Source: JAAFJU01 sp043764895 (GTDB lineage: Bacteria; Cyanobacteriota; Cyanobacteriia; Leptolyngbyales; Leptolyngbyaceae). From it: a stretch of DNA of 10,108 nt. Position 1 is the stretch's first letter. Every line of letters begins with the position of its first letter. Of this stretch, positions 1 through 6,336 are shown one piece after another. Location: NCBI GenBank assembly GCA_043764895.1, contig JAYUJY010000010.1, positions 1 to 10,108 of the forward strand, written 5' to 3'. The position numbers were made by a program, and so were the translations under genes. The notes under the pieces were generated by a model. It ran no database searches. It saw only the letters and a list, made by a program, of their open reading frames with translations, and was not told the origin of the DNA.

Positions 1-104
1 GACGTAAGTCCAACGAGTAAGGCTGCATTATATTGTTTCTAAATCTAATCTAAATATCTCCACATAATAGAGTACCTCACTAGGCCAGTAATGGCTATAT
101 CGAT

Positions 105-803
105 GTGAAACGCTATTCTTCTCATCAGAGTTGCGACCGATCTATTCAAAGTTGGCTCCGACGATTCTCTCAACTCCGAAACACTTTCACGGAGAAAACC
201 CATAGCGGCGGATGGCGATTTGCCGTGCGCTGTAACATTGCACCGGAGTTTACGAATTTCCGCTTTGATTCTTCACCAAACCATCGTGGCGAGATTCTCG
301 GGAAAGGGCGACTGACTGTCTTGGCACCAACGATCGGACCGTCGGGAAATTCCTATGACTCTATCCAACAGTGCGAGCCGACCGTCATCAAAACCCTCTC
401 TGATATTGGGATTCAGCCGATTCAGAAACCAAGAGTGGCCCGAATCATCTTGCACTCTGGAATTCCCCATGTGGAAGGCATCCCAAGGCTAGAACAGTTA
501 GTCTCTGCCCAAGTTCAGCGCATTCTCAACGGTGAAAATCCCTACGGCGATCGCTCTCATGCTCTTCTCGTTGCCGCTCTCGAACTGCATGGCTGGATGA
601 ACTGGTCGCAGCGATCGGGCGTCACGATTTCAGGGGATCCCAATGCATTGCTCTTGGCGGCAACAGAGAGGCTTGGGGTCGATGCAGGGAGGCTCGATCG
701 TATTCTCAAAGGCCAAAACTTAGACACTTGCGTCCCGGCACTCTATCAAGTCGCTGGGTCCGATGCTGTTCTAAATAAGGTGCATCAGATCACCCAAAAA
801 TGA
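105..803 (+). CDS. C-terminal fragment of a bifunctional DNA primase/polymerase, 5'-truncated
   Basis: The 232-residue product resembles the second half of a plasmid/phage-type Prim-Pol protein. Residues 34-41 (SGGWRFAV) match the usual SGGxH/F strand. Residues 61-81 (RGEILGKGRLTVLAP, then PSG) match the Prim-Pol core segment that precedes the IHPSG-like loop. Residues 147-228 resemble the accessory C-terminal region of cyanobacterial plasmid primases (YGDRSHALL, then GWMNWSQRSG, then GVDAGRLDRILKG). The N-terminal hundred or so residues that normally carry the catalytic acidic residues are missing. The start is a GTG with no Shine-Dalgarno, this frame has a stop at 81-83, and the other plus frames upstream are also closed. 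An intact Prim-Pol would prime DNA synthesis for a mobile replicon; this copy is probably inactive. Family assignment is by eye. A short functional protein is possible but less likely. Confidence 0.6.
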   Translation: MKRYSSHQSCDRSIQSWLRRFSQLRNTFTEKTHSGGWRFAVRCNIAPEFTNFRFDSSPNHRGEILGKGRLTVLAPTIGPSGNSYDSIQQCEPTVIKTLSDIGIQPIQKPRVARIILHSGIPHVEGIPRLEQLVSAQVQRILNGENPYGDRSHALLVAALELHGWMNWSQRSGVTISGDPNALLLAATERLGVDAGRLDRILKGQNLDTCVPALYQVAGSDAVLNKVHQITQK

Positions 804-886
804 TCGCAATATCTATTCCAACGAGACACAACAGGGTCAAAGCATTAGCCAAACTAAAACTCATCTTATTCTGGAGCGTTTAACTC

Positions 887-1153
887 ATGGGACGTCAAGC
901 TAAATTAAGAGCCAGCCGAAAGAAAGTAACTCCACCTGTGGTCCTTCAACACACCCCAGATTGGTCTCATTACACTCATGATTCTTTTGCAAAATACGTT
1001 CAGGAATGTGCGGGCCTAGGAAGCGGTACCCTATTTTTGGCCTTAACCAATTTGGCAAACTTCAATCATCTCCGCAATCTCACTGAAGGGCAACATTACC
1101 CTATTCCGGTCTACGTCCATTTTAGTAAAGAGGAGGATGCATCGAATATTTAG
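887..1153 (+). CDS. Hypothetical 88-residue protein, basic N-terminus
   Basis: I do not recognise this protein. It begins with a basic segment (MGRQAKLRASRKK) and continues with a mixed region without an obvious membrane helix, signal peptide or metal motif. Central aromatic residues (W25, Y28, Y37) precede a short hydrophobic stretch at 49-57. A GGAG at 873-876 lies 10 nt before the ATG, a plausible but long-spaced ribosome site. The gene sits 83 bp after the primase remnant in the same direction and is followed within 40 bp by a strong terminator hairpin, which supports it as a real transcription-unit end. It could be a small accessory-replicon protein of unknown role. It is also possible that it is itself a remnant. 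Confidence 0.5.
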   Translation: MGRQAKLRASRKKVTPPVVLQHTPDWSHYTHDSFAKYVQECAGLGSGTLFLALTNLANFNHLRNLTEGQHYPIPVYVHFSKEEDASNI

Positions 1154-1188
1154 CGAATTAACGGAGATTATACCGTCTTATTTGACTG

Positions 1189-1221
1189 AGAGAGATAGAG
1201 AACGACCTTCTCTATCTCTCT
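1189..1221 (+). terminator. Rho-independent-type terminator hairpin
   Basis: A perfect 14-bp inverted repeat (arms 1189-1202 and 1208-1221, left arm AGAGAGATAGAGAA) with a 5-nt loop CGACC is followed by a T-rich stretch (TTATCTTGT). It lies 35 bp after the stop of the 88-residue gene, as expected for its terminator. The stem is A/G-rich with few G-C pairs and the T run is interrupted, so it is not textbook. The next palindrome starts 2 nt later, so the two hairpins may act together, possibly also for transcription arriving from the minus-strand genes. Confidence 0.6.
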
Positions 1222-1223
1222 TT

Positions 1224-1260
1224 ATCTTGTCCTACAAAAGTTAGAAATGTGGTACAAGAT
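1224..1260. repeat. Isolated copy (D) of the 37-bp palindromic repeat
   Basis: The arms are ATCTTGTCCTAC and GTGGTACAAGAT, separated by an A-rich centre. The total length of 37 bp is the same as the three copies in the array at 6350-6830. Outer arm bases match those copies closely while the centre differs. Pairing can be extended by TTT/AAA outward (1221-1263) with two imperfect positions, one of which becomes a G-U pair in RNA. It lies between convergent genes, outside any reading frame I would call, so here the element exists without coding constraint. Confidence 0.7.
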
Positions 1261-1333
1261 AAATTTATTCTAAGAGGCTTGATAGTTTAAACACTCACTC
1301 CCTAAACGATCGACTTTAATCTCTGTTTAAAAT

Positions 1334-1375
1334 AGCCTATGCGATCGTGAATAAAGCCTATGCGATCGTAAATAA
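1334..1375. repeat. 21-bp direct tandem duplication with CGATCG core
   Basis: Two adjacent 21-bp units (1334-1354 and 1355-1375) start AGCCTATGCGATCGT and end AATAA, differing by one base (G versus A). Each contains GCGATCG, seven of the eight bases of HIP1. The duplication lies in the 252-bp gap between the convergent 88-residue gene and the alkylation-repair-like gene. No function is evident; a recent slippage or duplication event is the simplest explanation. Confidence 0.75.
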
Positions 1376-1405
1376 AATCAAAGCTTGAAGCCCGCATCCT
1401 TAATG

Positions 1406-2206
1406 TCAGGGAGCGATATTTCGTAATGCTCTTCGAGTAATATATCTCACCGCTTGGGAATCACTCTTCTTACGCCACTTCTCACAATATTGGACTACCC
1501 AGTCAGGAGCACTTTTAGAGGCATCGTTCAACCAGTTCGCAGCAGAATCCTGAACATACCGCGACGAATCTTCCATCACTCGATCGAGCAATAGCGCACC
1601 TAAGTCTGGCGTGGCTTTTAGCGTTGCGATATGCTTCGACCACACCCCTCGCGGGCGGGTCACTTCGATCGCAAATCGACGAACATTTGCAGAATGATGA
1701 GTAGACCATGGCAATAAAAGCTGGATTGAATGCGTAATCTCTTTTGCAATCGCTGGACGCAACGCAAGCCATGCCCATTCTCGCACCCCAAAATGATCAT
1801 CATCGGCCAAAGGAAGCATTCGGTTGAGTTGGTTTTCTAACCGTGCGGATGAATCGATCGCAATTCCATACGCGGCCCAACCTCGAACGGTATCAGAAGG
1901 ATGCTGGGCCAAGAGATTCATGGACTTCGCATTGAGCTGTTCAGACAGAATCGTTGCCGCTAATGCCATTCGCTTTGTGATTCCCAATCCTGCGGCTTCT
2001 TTCATTTTTTCAATTGAAATCTGCCTAATTTCAGGACATACATTCGTCATCAAAGCAGCAAAATCTACCGACAAACATTCAGATAACGTTGCTGTCTGCA
2101 AGACTCCGCTATTGAGCTTCTGTAAAACTAATCGATCGACTGTAGCTTTGCTCCGTGCGCCAGTTCGTTGAGTGGTTTGGCCATAAACTTCATCGTTCAA
2201 TAACAT
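1406..2206 (-). CDS. HEAT-repeat protein of the DNA alkylation repair (AlkC/AlkD-like) group
   Basis: The 266-residue protein is built of helical HEAT-like repeats. Residues 138-151 (HFGVREWAWLALRP), 172-189 (SANVRRFAIEVTRPRGVW) and 217-230 (YVQDSAANWLNDAS) match the pattern of DNA alkylation repair proteins, in which stacked helices cradle damaged DNA and the glycosylase releases alkylated bases. The closing segment VRYITRRALRNI also fits the family. I cannot confirm the catalytic residues without an alignment, so glycosylase activity is inferred. The ATG lies inside the end of the MocR-type gene (10-nt overlap), with a GGAGG formed by that gene's last codons at 8 nt spacing, so the two are translationally linked. 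Pairing a repair-like protein with a MocR regulator is unusual. No terminator is obvious after the stop. A generic HEAT scaffold protein is the main alternative. Confidence 0.72.
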   Translation of the reverse strand: MLLNDEVYGQTTQRTGARSKATVDRLVLQKLNSGVLQTATLSECLSVDFAALMTNVCPEIRQISIEKMKEAAGLGITKRMALAATILSEQLNAKSMNLLAQHPSDTVRGWAAYGIAIDSSARLENQLNRMLPLADDDHFGVREWAWLALRPAIAKEITHSIQLLLPWSTHHSANVRRFAIEVTRPRGVWSKHIATLKATPDLGALLLDRVMEDSSRYVQDSAANWLNDASKSAPDWVVQYCEKWRKKSDSQAVRYITRRALRNIAP

Positions 2207-3654
2207 GTCGCTAGCCTCCGAATTCCTTCTGAAATGGTCACTTCATCCAGTTCCCCGTACCCAAAGATAAATTCTCCAACCCGATTCTCTCCCAGATAAT
2301 AGTCGCGTGCAGACATCAGCTCCACCCCCGCACATAATGCTTGAGCAATCAATTCATCATCACTGATCGCTATAGAGAAACGAACCATAATGTGAATGCC
2401 TGCATCTTCCCCTAAAATCGTCACACGATCGCCAAAGTGATGCTGTAATGAATGGACCAACACCTGACGACAGCTATTATAGTGCGATCGCATCTTCCGA
2501 ATATGACTCTCTAAATGTCCTTCCTGAATAAAATCTGTTAACACTTTTTGCTCTAGCATAGGAAGCTGACGATCGCTTAACCACTTCGCTTGAGCGATGA
2601 AAGGAACTAACGGATAAGGCAGCACTAAATATCCAATCCTTAAGGATGGAAATAATACCTTTGAGAACGTGCCAATGTATAAAACTGAATCACTAGAATC
2701 TAATCCTTGCAATGCTGGGATGGGTCGATCGCCGTAGCGATATTCACTATCATAATCATCTTCAATGATCAGTGCTCCGTTTTCTTTTGCCCAATTGAGC
2801 AACGCTAATCGTCTAGACAACGAAAGTGTTGCCCCGGTTGGAAATTGATGCGATGGCGTGACATAAACTAATCGAATCGGAGTATCAATCGATAATTTAC
2901 GCAACATTTCGATCGAGAGTCCGGATTCATCGACGGGAATCGGCAACAGGTTCACGCCATGGCTGAGAAAGACTCGACGCGCACTGAGGTAGCCTGGATC
3001 TTCGATTGCCATTGTTTCACCCGGTTCCATCAAAACTCGTAAGATCAGGTCTAACGCCTGTTGAGTTCCATTCGTAATCACAATTTGCGAAGCGTCGCAT
3101 TTCACTGCACGCGCACGACCCAGATAATGCGCGATCGCCGTTCTTAGTTCTTCATTGCCTTGGATATCCAAAGCATAATTTAACCATTGTCGATCGCCGA
3201 GACAATGACGAGAGATCAACTTTCGCCAAAGAGCGATCGGAAATTGTTCGATCGCTGGACGACCGTAGCGAAAGCTAATCTCAACCGTTGGTTGAGGTTT
3301 CAAACTAAACGGCATTTTCATCTGTTGAGCATAGCGAGACAATTTGAAGGCGGCAGGTTGGGCTAGTTTTCGCGCTAGAACCTCACCCGTTTGGAGTAAC
3401 GCATCGGGCAATTGAACACAGACAAAGGTGCCCGAACCTGTGCGCGTTTCTAAATAACCTTCACTCAACAATTGCTCATAACCTTGTGTCACCGTAGTTC
3501 GAGAAATAGATAGGGATTGAGAAAGCGATCGGGTCGAAGGAACCCGTTCTCCCGGCGACAACCGTCCGGTCAGAATCGCACGCCGAAGTTCATCATAGAC
3601 CTGACGGTGTAAGGGTGTAGATGACTGAAAATCTAGACTGAGCGCGAGTTCCAT
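2197..3654 (-). CDS. MocR/PdxR-type transcription regulator (GntR HTH plus class I aminotransferase domain)
   Basis: The 485-residue protein has the normal MocR length and two-domain build. Residues 12-80 form a GntR winged helix-turn-helix (TPLHRQVYDELRRAIL, then VPSTRSLSQ, then GSGTFV). Residues of about 125-482 form a fold-type I aminotransferase-like domain. The PLP-binding lysine is visible as K332 in FSKVLFPSLRIGY. The cofactor-contacting Asp and Tyr are D299 and Y301 in EDDYDSEYRY, at the same 33-residue spacing to the lysine as in GabR. These proteins use bound PLP or its adduct with an amine to switch promoters, usually their own and a divergent gene. The divergent FMN-protein/exporter pair across a 135-bp gap is the likely target. 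The ligand cannot be told from sequence. It overlaps the following gene by 10 nt. The ATG at 3654 leaves a complete N-terminal HTH, so this start is well supported. Confidence 0.93.
   Translation of the reverse strand: MELALSLDFQSSTPLHRQVYDELRRAILTGRLSPGERVPSTRSLSQSLSISRTTVTQGYEQLLSEGYLETRTGSGTFVCVQLPDALLQTGEVLARKLAQPAAFKLSRYAQQMKMPFSLKPQPTVEISFRYGRPAIEQFPIALWRKLISRHCLGDRQWLNYALDIQGNEELRTAIAHYLGRARAVKCDASQIVITNGTQQALDLILRVLMEPGETMAIEDPGYLSARRVFLSHGVNLLPIPVDESGLSIEMLRKLSIDTPIRLVYVTPSHQFPTGATLSLSRRLALLNWAKENGALIIEDDYDSEYRYGDRPIPALQGLDSSDSVLYIGTFSKVLFPSLRIGYLVLPYPLVPFIAQAKWLSDRQLPMLEQKVLTDFIQEGHLESHIRKMRSHYNSCRQVLVHSLQHHFGDRVTILGEDAGIHIMVRFSIAISDDELIAQALCAGVELMSARDYYLGENRVGEFIFGYGELDEVTISEGIRRLATCY
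2215..2219 (-). promoter_or_regulatory. Ribosome binding site of the HEAT/alkylation-repair-like gene
   Basis: GGAGG on the minus strand, 8 nt before the ATG at 2206, is encoded within the final codons of the upstream MocR-type gene. This fixes the start and indicates coupled translation. Confidence 0.7.
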
Positions 3655-3789
3655 TGAAGTGAATGGTTGCTGATTTTGATTTAAAGTGGACTGCTATTAA
3701 AACACATAATTGGCTCTTGTTGAAGACCACTAAGGTTGTTAGGCTAATCCGTATACAAAACCTCACTAGAAAATCAACACGAATCTGTC
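3655..3789. promoter_or_regulatory. Divergent intergenic control region with candidate MocR operator
   Basis: This 135-bp gap separates the divergent MocR-type and FMN-protein genes, so it must hold both promoters. An inverted pair of octamers, AGTGGACT at 3685-3692 and AGACCACT at 3724-3731 (7 of 8 bases complementary), could be the regulator's binding site, with half-site centres about 39 bp apart. MocR regulators commonly bind paired sites in such gaps. I see no convincing -35/-10 pair on either strand, and the FMN-protein gene has no clear Shine-Dalgarno. The operator is an inference from position and symmetry. Confidence 0.4.
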
Positions 3790-4479
3790 ATGAGTCTTAT
3801 CGAAACTGAATCACTGGAACCCTCGTTAGCGATTACGCAGCGAAATAAGCTTAAACGCTATCCACAACGAGGAAATTACGATCCGGGTATCATCTATTCC
3901 ATCTTAGATGAAGGTTTAATTTGCCACGTCGGGTTCGTCGTCGATGGACAACCGTTTGTCATTCCCACCGCCTACGGTCGAATCGATGACCAAATCTACA
4001 TCCACGGTTCTCCCCTTAGCCGAATGTTACGATCGCTCCAGCAAGGGATTGAAGTCTGTATCACAATCACATTATTGGATGGTTTAGTGTTAGCCCGATC
4101 GGCTTTTCACCATTCCATGAACTATCGATCGGTCGTGATCTTTGGCACGGCCATAGCGATCGATTCACCCGCAGAAAAAATGATCGCGCTGAAAGCATTT
4201 ACTAATCATGTGTTGCCCGATCGTTGGTCCCAAGTCCGCCCTGCTACTGACAAAGAAGTCGCTGGAACTCTAGTGTTAGCCTTGTCCCTAAGGGAAGCAT
4301 CCGCGAAGATTCGCACAGGTCCACCCGTCGATGATGAAGCAGACTATGCCTTACCCATTTGGGCAGGAGAATTACCGCTGAGAGTGGTGTCAGATATTCC
4401 CATCGATGATCCCAAACTATCGGCTGGGATTCACTGTCCTGAATCAGTTCAATCTTACAAGCGCAGGACAACCGGATGA
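3790..4479 (+). CDS. Pyridoxamine 5'-phosphate oxidase-like FMN-binding split-barrel protein
   Basis: The 229-residue protein matches the Pyridox_ox_2 type of flavin-binding split-barrel proteins across almost its whole length. Recognisable landmarks are residues 22-31 (KRYPQRGNYD), 44-62 (ICHVGFVV, then GQPFVIPTAYG), 71-80 (IHGSPLSRML), 96-117 (LDGLVLARSAFHHS, then NYRSVVI) and 173-193 (KIRTGPPVDDE, then ALPIWAG). Proteins of this family bind FMN or related cofactors in a dimeric barrel; substrates are mostly unknown, and it should not be equated with the PdxH oxidase. It is divergent from a PLP-dependent MocR regulator and overlaps the exporter gene at ATGA. From memory, this three-gene arrangement recurs in bacteria and points to handling of a small amine, vitamin B6 compound or toxic metabolite. 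It is likely controlled by the MocR protein. Confidence 0.88.
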   Translation: MSLIETESLEPSLAITQRNKLKRYPQRGNYDPGIIYSILDEGLICHVGFVVDGQPFVIPTAYGRIDDQIYIHGSPLSRMLRSLQQGIEVCITITLLDGLVLARSAFHHSMNYRSVVIFGTAIAIDSPAEKMIALKAFTNHVLPDRWSQVRPATDKEVAGTLVLALSLREASAKIRTGPPVDDEADYALPIWAGELPLRVVSDIPIDDPKLSAGIHCPESVQSYKRRTTG

Positions 4480-5372
4480 AAACCGATCGATCGTCTGAAG
4501 GATTTTTCTACGGCTTTGTAGGCATCCTAATCTTTAGCCTCACGTTACCTGCCACTCGAATGGCGGTTGCCAGCTTTGATCCTGTTTTTGTAGGATTAGG
4601 ACGATCGATCGTCGCTGCGATGTTATCGCTCATGTTACTCATTTTGACTCGTCAACCGATTCCACCGCTGAAATTTTTACCTAATTTTGGGATGGTCGTT
4701 GTAGGGGTTATTGTTGGATTTCCGCTGTTGTCTACGATCGCCATGCGAGATGCGCCTGCGTCTCACGGGGCAGTCATAGTTGGATTATTGCCCCTTTTTA
4801 CCGCACTAAGTGGGGTCTGGCGAGCTGGCGAACGCCCATCCAAACCTTTCTGGGTCTTCGCAGGGTTAGGCAGCACATTGGTTTTGGTCTTTGCCTTCCT
4901 GTCAGGTGGGGGTTCGGTTCGGTGGGTGGATTTGACTTTGATTGGGGCGGTCTTAGCAGCCGGGTTAGGCTATGCCGAGGGAGCTGTTCTATCCCGAAAA
5001 TTCGGGGCGTGGCAAGTCATTTGTTGGTCGCTTATCTTAGCCGCACCGATCTTATTGCCGATCGTCTGGCATCATGCACCGACTGATTTCTCTTCCATTT
5101 CACCCCAGGCCACGATCGGGTTCCTCTACGTCAGTGTTTTTAGTATGTTTCTCGGATTTTTTGCTTGGTATCGTGGACTAGCGTTGGGCGGGATTGCCAA
5201 AGTAGGACAGATTCAGCTTCTTCAGCCCTTTCTGACAATATTAGCCTCTGCTTTTCTATTAGGAGAAAGCATCACATTCACAACAATTTTATTTTCTATC
5301 AGCGTTGTCGTTTGCGTTGCATTTGGAAGACAAACTAAAGTCATAACTCAATCCATCCCACACAAAAATTAA
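4476..5372 (+). CDS. EamA-family (DMT superfamily) transporter
   Basis: The 298-residue integral membrane protein has ten predicted hydrophobic segments, roughly at residues 10-30, 35-57, 70-88, 97-115, 125-143, 152-170, 180-197, 212-232, 245-263 and 266-284. This is the usual two-times-five arrangement of EamA proteins. Family landmarks include PATRMAV near residue 25, DAPASHGAVIVGLLPLFTAL at 92-111, and IAKVGQIQLLQPF at 240-252 in the second half. Members export amino acids or other small metabolites across the inner membrane; the substrate is not readable. The ATG overlaps the stop of the FMN-protein gene (ATGA), so the two are co-translated and probably form one unit driven from the MocR-controlled gap. 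Its stop codon overlaps that of the convergent transglutaminase-like gene within TTAA, with no terminator between them. Confidence 0.9.
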   Translation: MKTDRSSEGFFYGFVGILIFSLTLPATRMAVASFDPVFVGLGRSIVAAMLSLMLLILTRQPIPPLKFLPNFGMVVVGVIVGFPLLSTIAMRDAPASHGAVIVGLLPLFTALSGVWRAGERPSKPFWVFAGLGSTLVLVFAFLSGGGSVRWVDLTLIGAVLAAGLGYAEGAVLSRKFGAWQVICWSLILAAPILLPIVWHHAPTDFSSISPQATIGFLYVSVFSMFLGFFAWYRGLALGGIAKVGQIQLLQPFLTILASAFLLGESITFTTILFSISVVVCVAFGRQTKVITQSIPHKN

Positions 5373-5983
5373 AAAGAACCTACCCCTTGCAATCCATAAA
5401 CCTGAGCACTTTCCAATGAAATATCAGGTAGATTCTGAAGCAGTTCATCCCACAACAAATGTCGTTCCAGTGCTTCGACAACAACATTCAGCGGCTCTGC
5501 AAAGATAATTGGGAAGTCGGCTTCTTCAGCACACTGAATTTTGAAGGCTAACTGTTCCTGAGGTGGCGTGAACTGAGCATCCACACCCGATCGATTTCCG
5601 CGTGCATCCATCCGATACCAACCAATCTCCGGCAAATACACTGCATTCAATCCATGCAAACAATAAGGCGCACCCGTTTCATCAAGACTCAATCGCTGAT
5701 AGCAAAGCCCAGCGGGAATCCCATTAGCTCTCAGCAATGCCGCTAACAAGTGGCTTTTGGCGTAGCAATAGCCTGTTTTATGACGCAATACATCCGACGC
5801 ACGGCAGGTGACTGGATTCATTTGATAGTCGTAGCTATGACGAACCTCGTCGCGGACCCATTCAAAACACGATCGGGCAATCGCTATTGGACCCGATTGA
5901 TTCAACGCCAGAGTGTTGGCAAGTTCGACGATCGCTGGATTGTTCCAGTCAATTATCTCACTCGTTTTCAAATAGATTTCCAT
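5369..5983 (-). CDS. Transglutaminase-like superfamily protein (cysteine protease fold)
   Basis: With the preferred ATG at 5983 the protein has 204 residues and starts MEIYLKTSEIIDW, which looks like a natural N-terminus. A GTG at 6040 in the same frame would add 19 residues (including three cysteines) and would overlap the DUF6788 stop as GTGA. The triad of a transglutaminase core is visible. Counted from the longer start these are Cys92 in KTGYCYAKS, His129 in CLHGLNAVY and Asp145 in YRMDARGN (subtract 19 for the shorter form). Bacterial members usually act as peptidases or amidases rather than protein cross-linkers. There is no signal peptide, so it is probably cytoplasmic. It is the last gene of the minus-strand series that begins with the replication gene, but its function does not obviously relate to replication. 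Substrate unknown. Confidence 0.85.
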   Translation of the reverse strand: MEIYLKTSEIIDWNNPAIVELANTLALNQSGPIAIARSCFEWVRDEVRHSYDYQMNPVTCRASDVLRHKTGYCYAKSHLLAALLRANGIPAGLCYQRLSLDETGAPYCLHGLNAVYLPEIGWYRMDARGNRSGVDAQFTPPQEQLAFKIQCAEEADFPIIFAEPLNVVVEALERHLLWDELLQNLPDISLESAQVYGLQGVGSF

Positions 5984-6036
5984 CTTGATGCCCGGTAAAA
6001 CGCATCTGAAATTGTCGCATAGATCACATAATGACT

Positions 6037-6336
6037 TCACCGATCGATCACCTTCCCTTTCCGCCAGTATTGTTTAGACGTGCGATCGCCGTTGCGCACC
6101 GACCGATACCAGTAAGGACCATGGAGCTGATGGCCATCCGCGCAGCGGCAGTTTGATTTACCACATTTACGATACTCTGATCGCCAACCCTCTTCAGGCG
6201 TCGGCTGGTTGGCCTCCACGACCGACTCGCGTTCCTGAATTTGTTCACTCAAATAGGCAACCAACTGCTTGAGATCGTTGAGCGAGAGGCGATCGGCTTG
6301 AGCGGCAAGAAGATGTGGCAAGGGTTTACGAGACAT
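6037..6336 (-). CDS. Small cysteine-rich DUF6788-type protein
   Basis: A protein of about 99 residues has two parts. The N-terminal helix-rich segment (residues of about 7-42) resembles a short coiled coil (LSLNDLKQLVAYLSEQIQER). The C-terminal module has KCGKSNCRCADGH, then HGPYWYRSVRNGD, then SKQYWRKGKV. The spaced cysteines with nearby histidines (C59, C64, C66 and H70 or H73, counted from the upstream ATG) suggest a small metal-binding ribbon, a pattern I associate with DUF6788 proteins on bacterial mobile DNA. Their function is unknown to me; nucleic-acid binding is an inference. Two ATGs lie in tandem at 6339 and 6336. The second is 5 nt from a strong AGGGAGGA, the first only 2 nt, so 6336 is preferred. 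The gene overlaps the end of the repeat ORF, and its ribosome site directly abuts palindrome copy A. Confidence 0.75.
   Translation of the reverse strand: MSRKPLPHLLAAQADRLSLNDLKQLVAYLSEQIQERESVVEANQPTPEEGWRSEYRKCGKSNCRCADGHQLHGPYWYRSVRNGDRTSKQYWRKGKVIDR

Noticed and set aside
91..107. ATG at 91 as a start for the primase fragment
   Set aside because: It is in another frame and meets a stop (TGA) after five codons, so it cannot supply the missing N-terminus.
1137..1244. 35-codon ORF starting MHRIFSEL directly after GAGGAGG
   Set aside because: The ribosome site touches the ATG with no spacer, the frame runs through the terminator hairpin and into the palindrome, and it overlaps the end of the 88-residue gene. 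Most likely chance.
1824..2171. 115-codon plus-strand ORF opposite the alkylation-repair-like gene
   Set aside because: It is a shadow of a recognisable HEAT-repeat gene with its own ribosome site on the other strand.
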